This document shows, piece after piece, positions 5,222 through 5,907 of a DNA stretch of 5,907 bases. Source of the stretch: Rhodobacteraceae bacterium UBA1943 (GTDB lineage Bacteria > Pseudomonadota > Alphaproteobacteria > Rhodobacterales > Rhodobacteraceae). The stretch lies in contig DDEX01000003.1 in the NCBI GenBank assembly GCA_002336845.1, positions 161 through 6,067 on the forward strand, in the 5' to 3' direction. Numbering within the stretch: position 1 is the stretch's first letter; the number at the start of each line of letters is the position of its first letter. The position numbers and the translations under genes are program-made. The notes below the pieces were generated by a model. That model saw only the letters and a list, made by a program, of their open reading frames with translations. It did not search any database and was not told the origin of the DNA.

Positions 5222-5473
5222 TCACCCGCACGCCCTGGCCTGGTCCCGCAGCACCGCATAGTCGCTGAGCATGCGGACCAGCATCGCCCCCTCCGGCAGA
5301 GCCTCGACCTCCCTGGCCGCGCGGACCTGTTCGGCGGTGGTGTAGGTGACCACCGGCGGACAGGCCCCCGGCCCGCCGCTGTCAGAACCGCCCGCCGCGC
5401 AACCGCTCAGCGAGAGCATCGCGATCAGCGGGGCGGCGGCTGGCGGCTTCCAGCATCCGGCGGTGGACGGCAT
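5222..5473 (-). CDS. Rz1-like outer-membrane spanin candidate (small lipoprotein)
   Basis: This is an 83-residue protein. Residues ~11-24 are hydrophobic and end in a lipobox, LSGC, with Cys25 as the predicted lipidated residue. The mature part starts CAAGGSDSGGPGACPP, a flexible Gly/Pro-rich stretch, then a charged helix (TAEQVRAAREVEAL). ATG 5473 is chosen because GGGAGAG lies just upstream; GTG 5509 has no better site. The gene overlaps the upstream Rz-like gene by 92 nt in another frame, which is the classic overlapped Rz/Rz1 layout. In phage lysis, o-spanins bridge to the inner-membrane partner and fuse the membranes. The role is inferred from architecture, not from sequence identity; a general phage lipoprotein is the alternative. 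Confidence 0.65.
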   Translation of the reverse strand: MPSTAGCWKPPAAAPLIAMLSLSGCAAGGSDSGGPGACPPVVTYTTAEQVRAAREVEALPEGAMLVRMLSDYAVLRDQARACG

Positions 5474-5639
5474 TACTTCTCTCCCGTGTTTCCAAGCGCT
5501 CGGCGGCACGGCCGGCGCGCTCGCCTGCCCGGCGCAGGTTCACCATGAACAGGAGGATCGCAGCACCGGCGAGGAGGATCCCCGCCGCCCTGCGCCCCCA
5601 CGCCGATCCGGCGAACGCGGCACCCAGCCCGGCAATCAC
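5382..5639 (-). CDS. Rz-like inner-membrane spanin candidate
   Basis: This is an 85-residue protein with one N-terminal membrane helix (about residues 17-36, AAGILLAGAAILLFMVNL) followed by a highly charged Arg/Glu/Ala helix (RRAGERAGRAAERLETRERS) with coiled-coil character. That is the layout of phage i-spanins, which sit in the inner membrane with a periplasmic coiled coil. Its GTG start overlaps the stop of the preceding gene by 4 nt (GTGA), so translation is probably coupled. Its 3' third overlaps the lipoprotein gene in another frame. It is shorter than lambda Rz (153 aa), so the call is by topology and context only. Confidence 0.6.
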   Translation of the reverse strand: MIAGLGAAFAGSAWGRRAAGILLAGAAILLFMVNLRRAGERAGRAAERLETRERSNAVHRRMLEAASRRPADRDALAERLRGGRF

Positions 5640-5907
5640 CGCCGCCCCCGCTTCCAGTCGTCGATGCGGGCATGGATGGTGACGGCGATGCCGGCGAGCG
5701 CCACGGCGATCAGCAGCCAGCGCAGGGTGTCGAGGTAAGGCACCAGCGGCTGGATGGCCCCCTGCGCCTCGGCGAGCACCTCCCGCGCGACCTCGACGCC
5801 GGCAGCCTGGATCACGGTTGCCGTCAGTCCGGCGCGCTCGCGGCCATAGCGGTCATAGTTCCACTGGATCACCTCTTCCCGGCGCTCATGTTCGAAATCG
5901 ACGTCGA
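5636..5907 (-). CDS. Phage-type protein with C-terminal membrane helix, 3' part (5' end beyond window)
   Basis: The open frame has no stop up to the window edge. GTG 5872 could be read as a start, but the codons before it (DVDFEHERREE) look like coding sequence, so the gene very probably starts outside. The visible part has WNYDRYGRERAGLTATVIQA, a helical stretch (EVAREVLAEAQGAIQPLVPY), one membrane helix (LRWLLIAVALAGIAVTIHARI) and a basic tail (DDWKRGRR). As the first gene before an Rz/Rz1-like pair, it could be an endolysin with a membrane tail or a holin-like protein. I do not recognise the family with certainty. Confidence 0.55.
   Translation of the reverse strand, partial: DVDFEHERREEVIQWNYDRYGRERAGLTATVIQAAGVEVAREVLAEAQGAIQPLVPYLDTLRWLLIAVALAGIAVTIHARIDDWKRGRR

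Noticed and set aside
4506..5259. Long minus-strand frames opposite mcrC (241 and 297 codons)
   Set aside because: McrC signature motifs on the plus strand show which strand codes; the minus frames have no recognisable domain outside the IS256 tail.
5346..5738. 130-codon plus-strand frame over the lysis-like genes
   Set aside because: It is antisense to three tightly coupled minus-strand genes with membrane and lipobox features, and has no motif of its own.

Overview
The window looks like an alphaproteobacterial chromosome, most likely Rhodobacterales and perhaps Paracoccus-like. The evidence is the 23S 3' end, the order 23S-5S-initiator tRNA, the form of the initiator tRNA, and the relatives suggested by the insertion sequences and phage genes. 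The genus is inference; the order of RNA genes is read directly.

Bases 1-718 are the end of an rrn operon: the last ~290 nt of 23S rRNA, a 5S rRNA inside a long processing stem, tRNA-fMet, and a clear intrinsic terminator. Everything after it is accessory DNA.

Bases 799-1386 are a scar where two broken insertion sequences meet: the left end of an IS66-family element (+) runs into the 5' part of an IS256-family element (-). The IS256 end interrupts a CodA-like amidohydrolase, of which only the C-terminal 182 or so codons remain (1387-1931). A short decayed IS3-like left end follows (about 2141-2280).

The one large intact gene is a minus-strand oleate hydratase (2314-4278). It probably starts at a TTG whose Shine-Dalgarno lies only a few bases from the end of a second IS256-family remnant (4295-4506, -). 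The two IS256 remnants lie in the same orientation, with their matching terminal inverted repeats facing inward, so the 2.9 kb between them looks like the core of a former composite transposon. Both outer halves are lost.

The second IS256 remnant is fused to the 3' half of an mcrC-type gene (+, to 5024), which keeps its PD-(D/E)XK nuclease motifs but has lost its N-terminal part. From 5222 to the window end, on the minus strand, lies a compact phage lysis-like cassette: a partial protein with a C-terminal membrane segment, an Rz-like inner-membrane spanin candidate, and an overlapping Rz1-like lipoprotein. The overall picture is an island of mobile-element debris, broken defence DNA and prophage genes built up downstream of an rRNA operon, with oleate hydratase as the working cargo.
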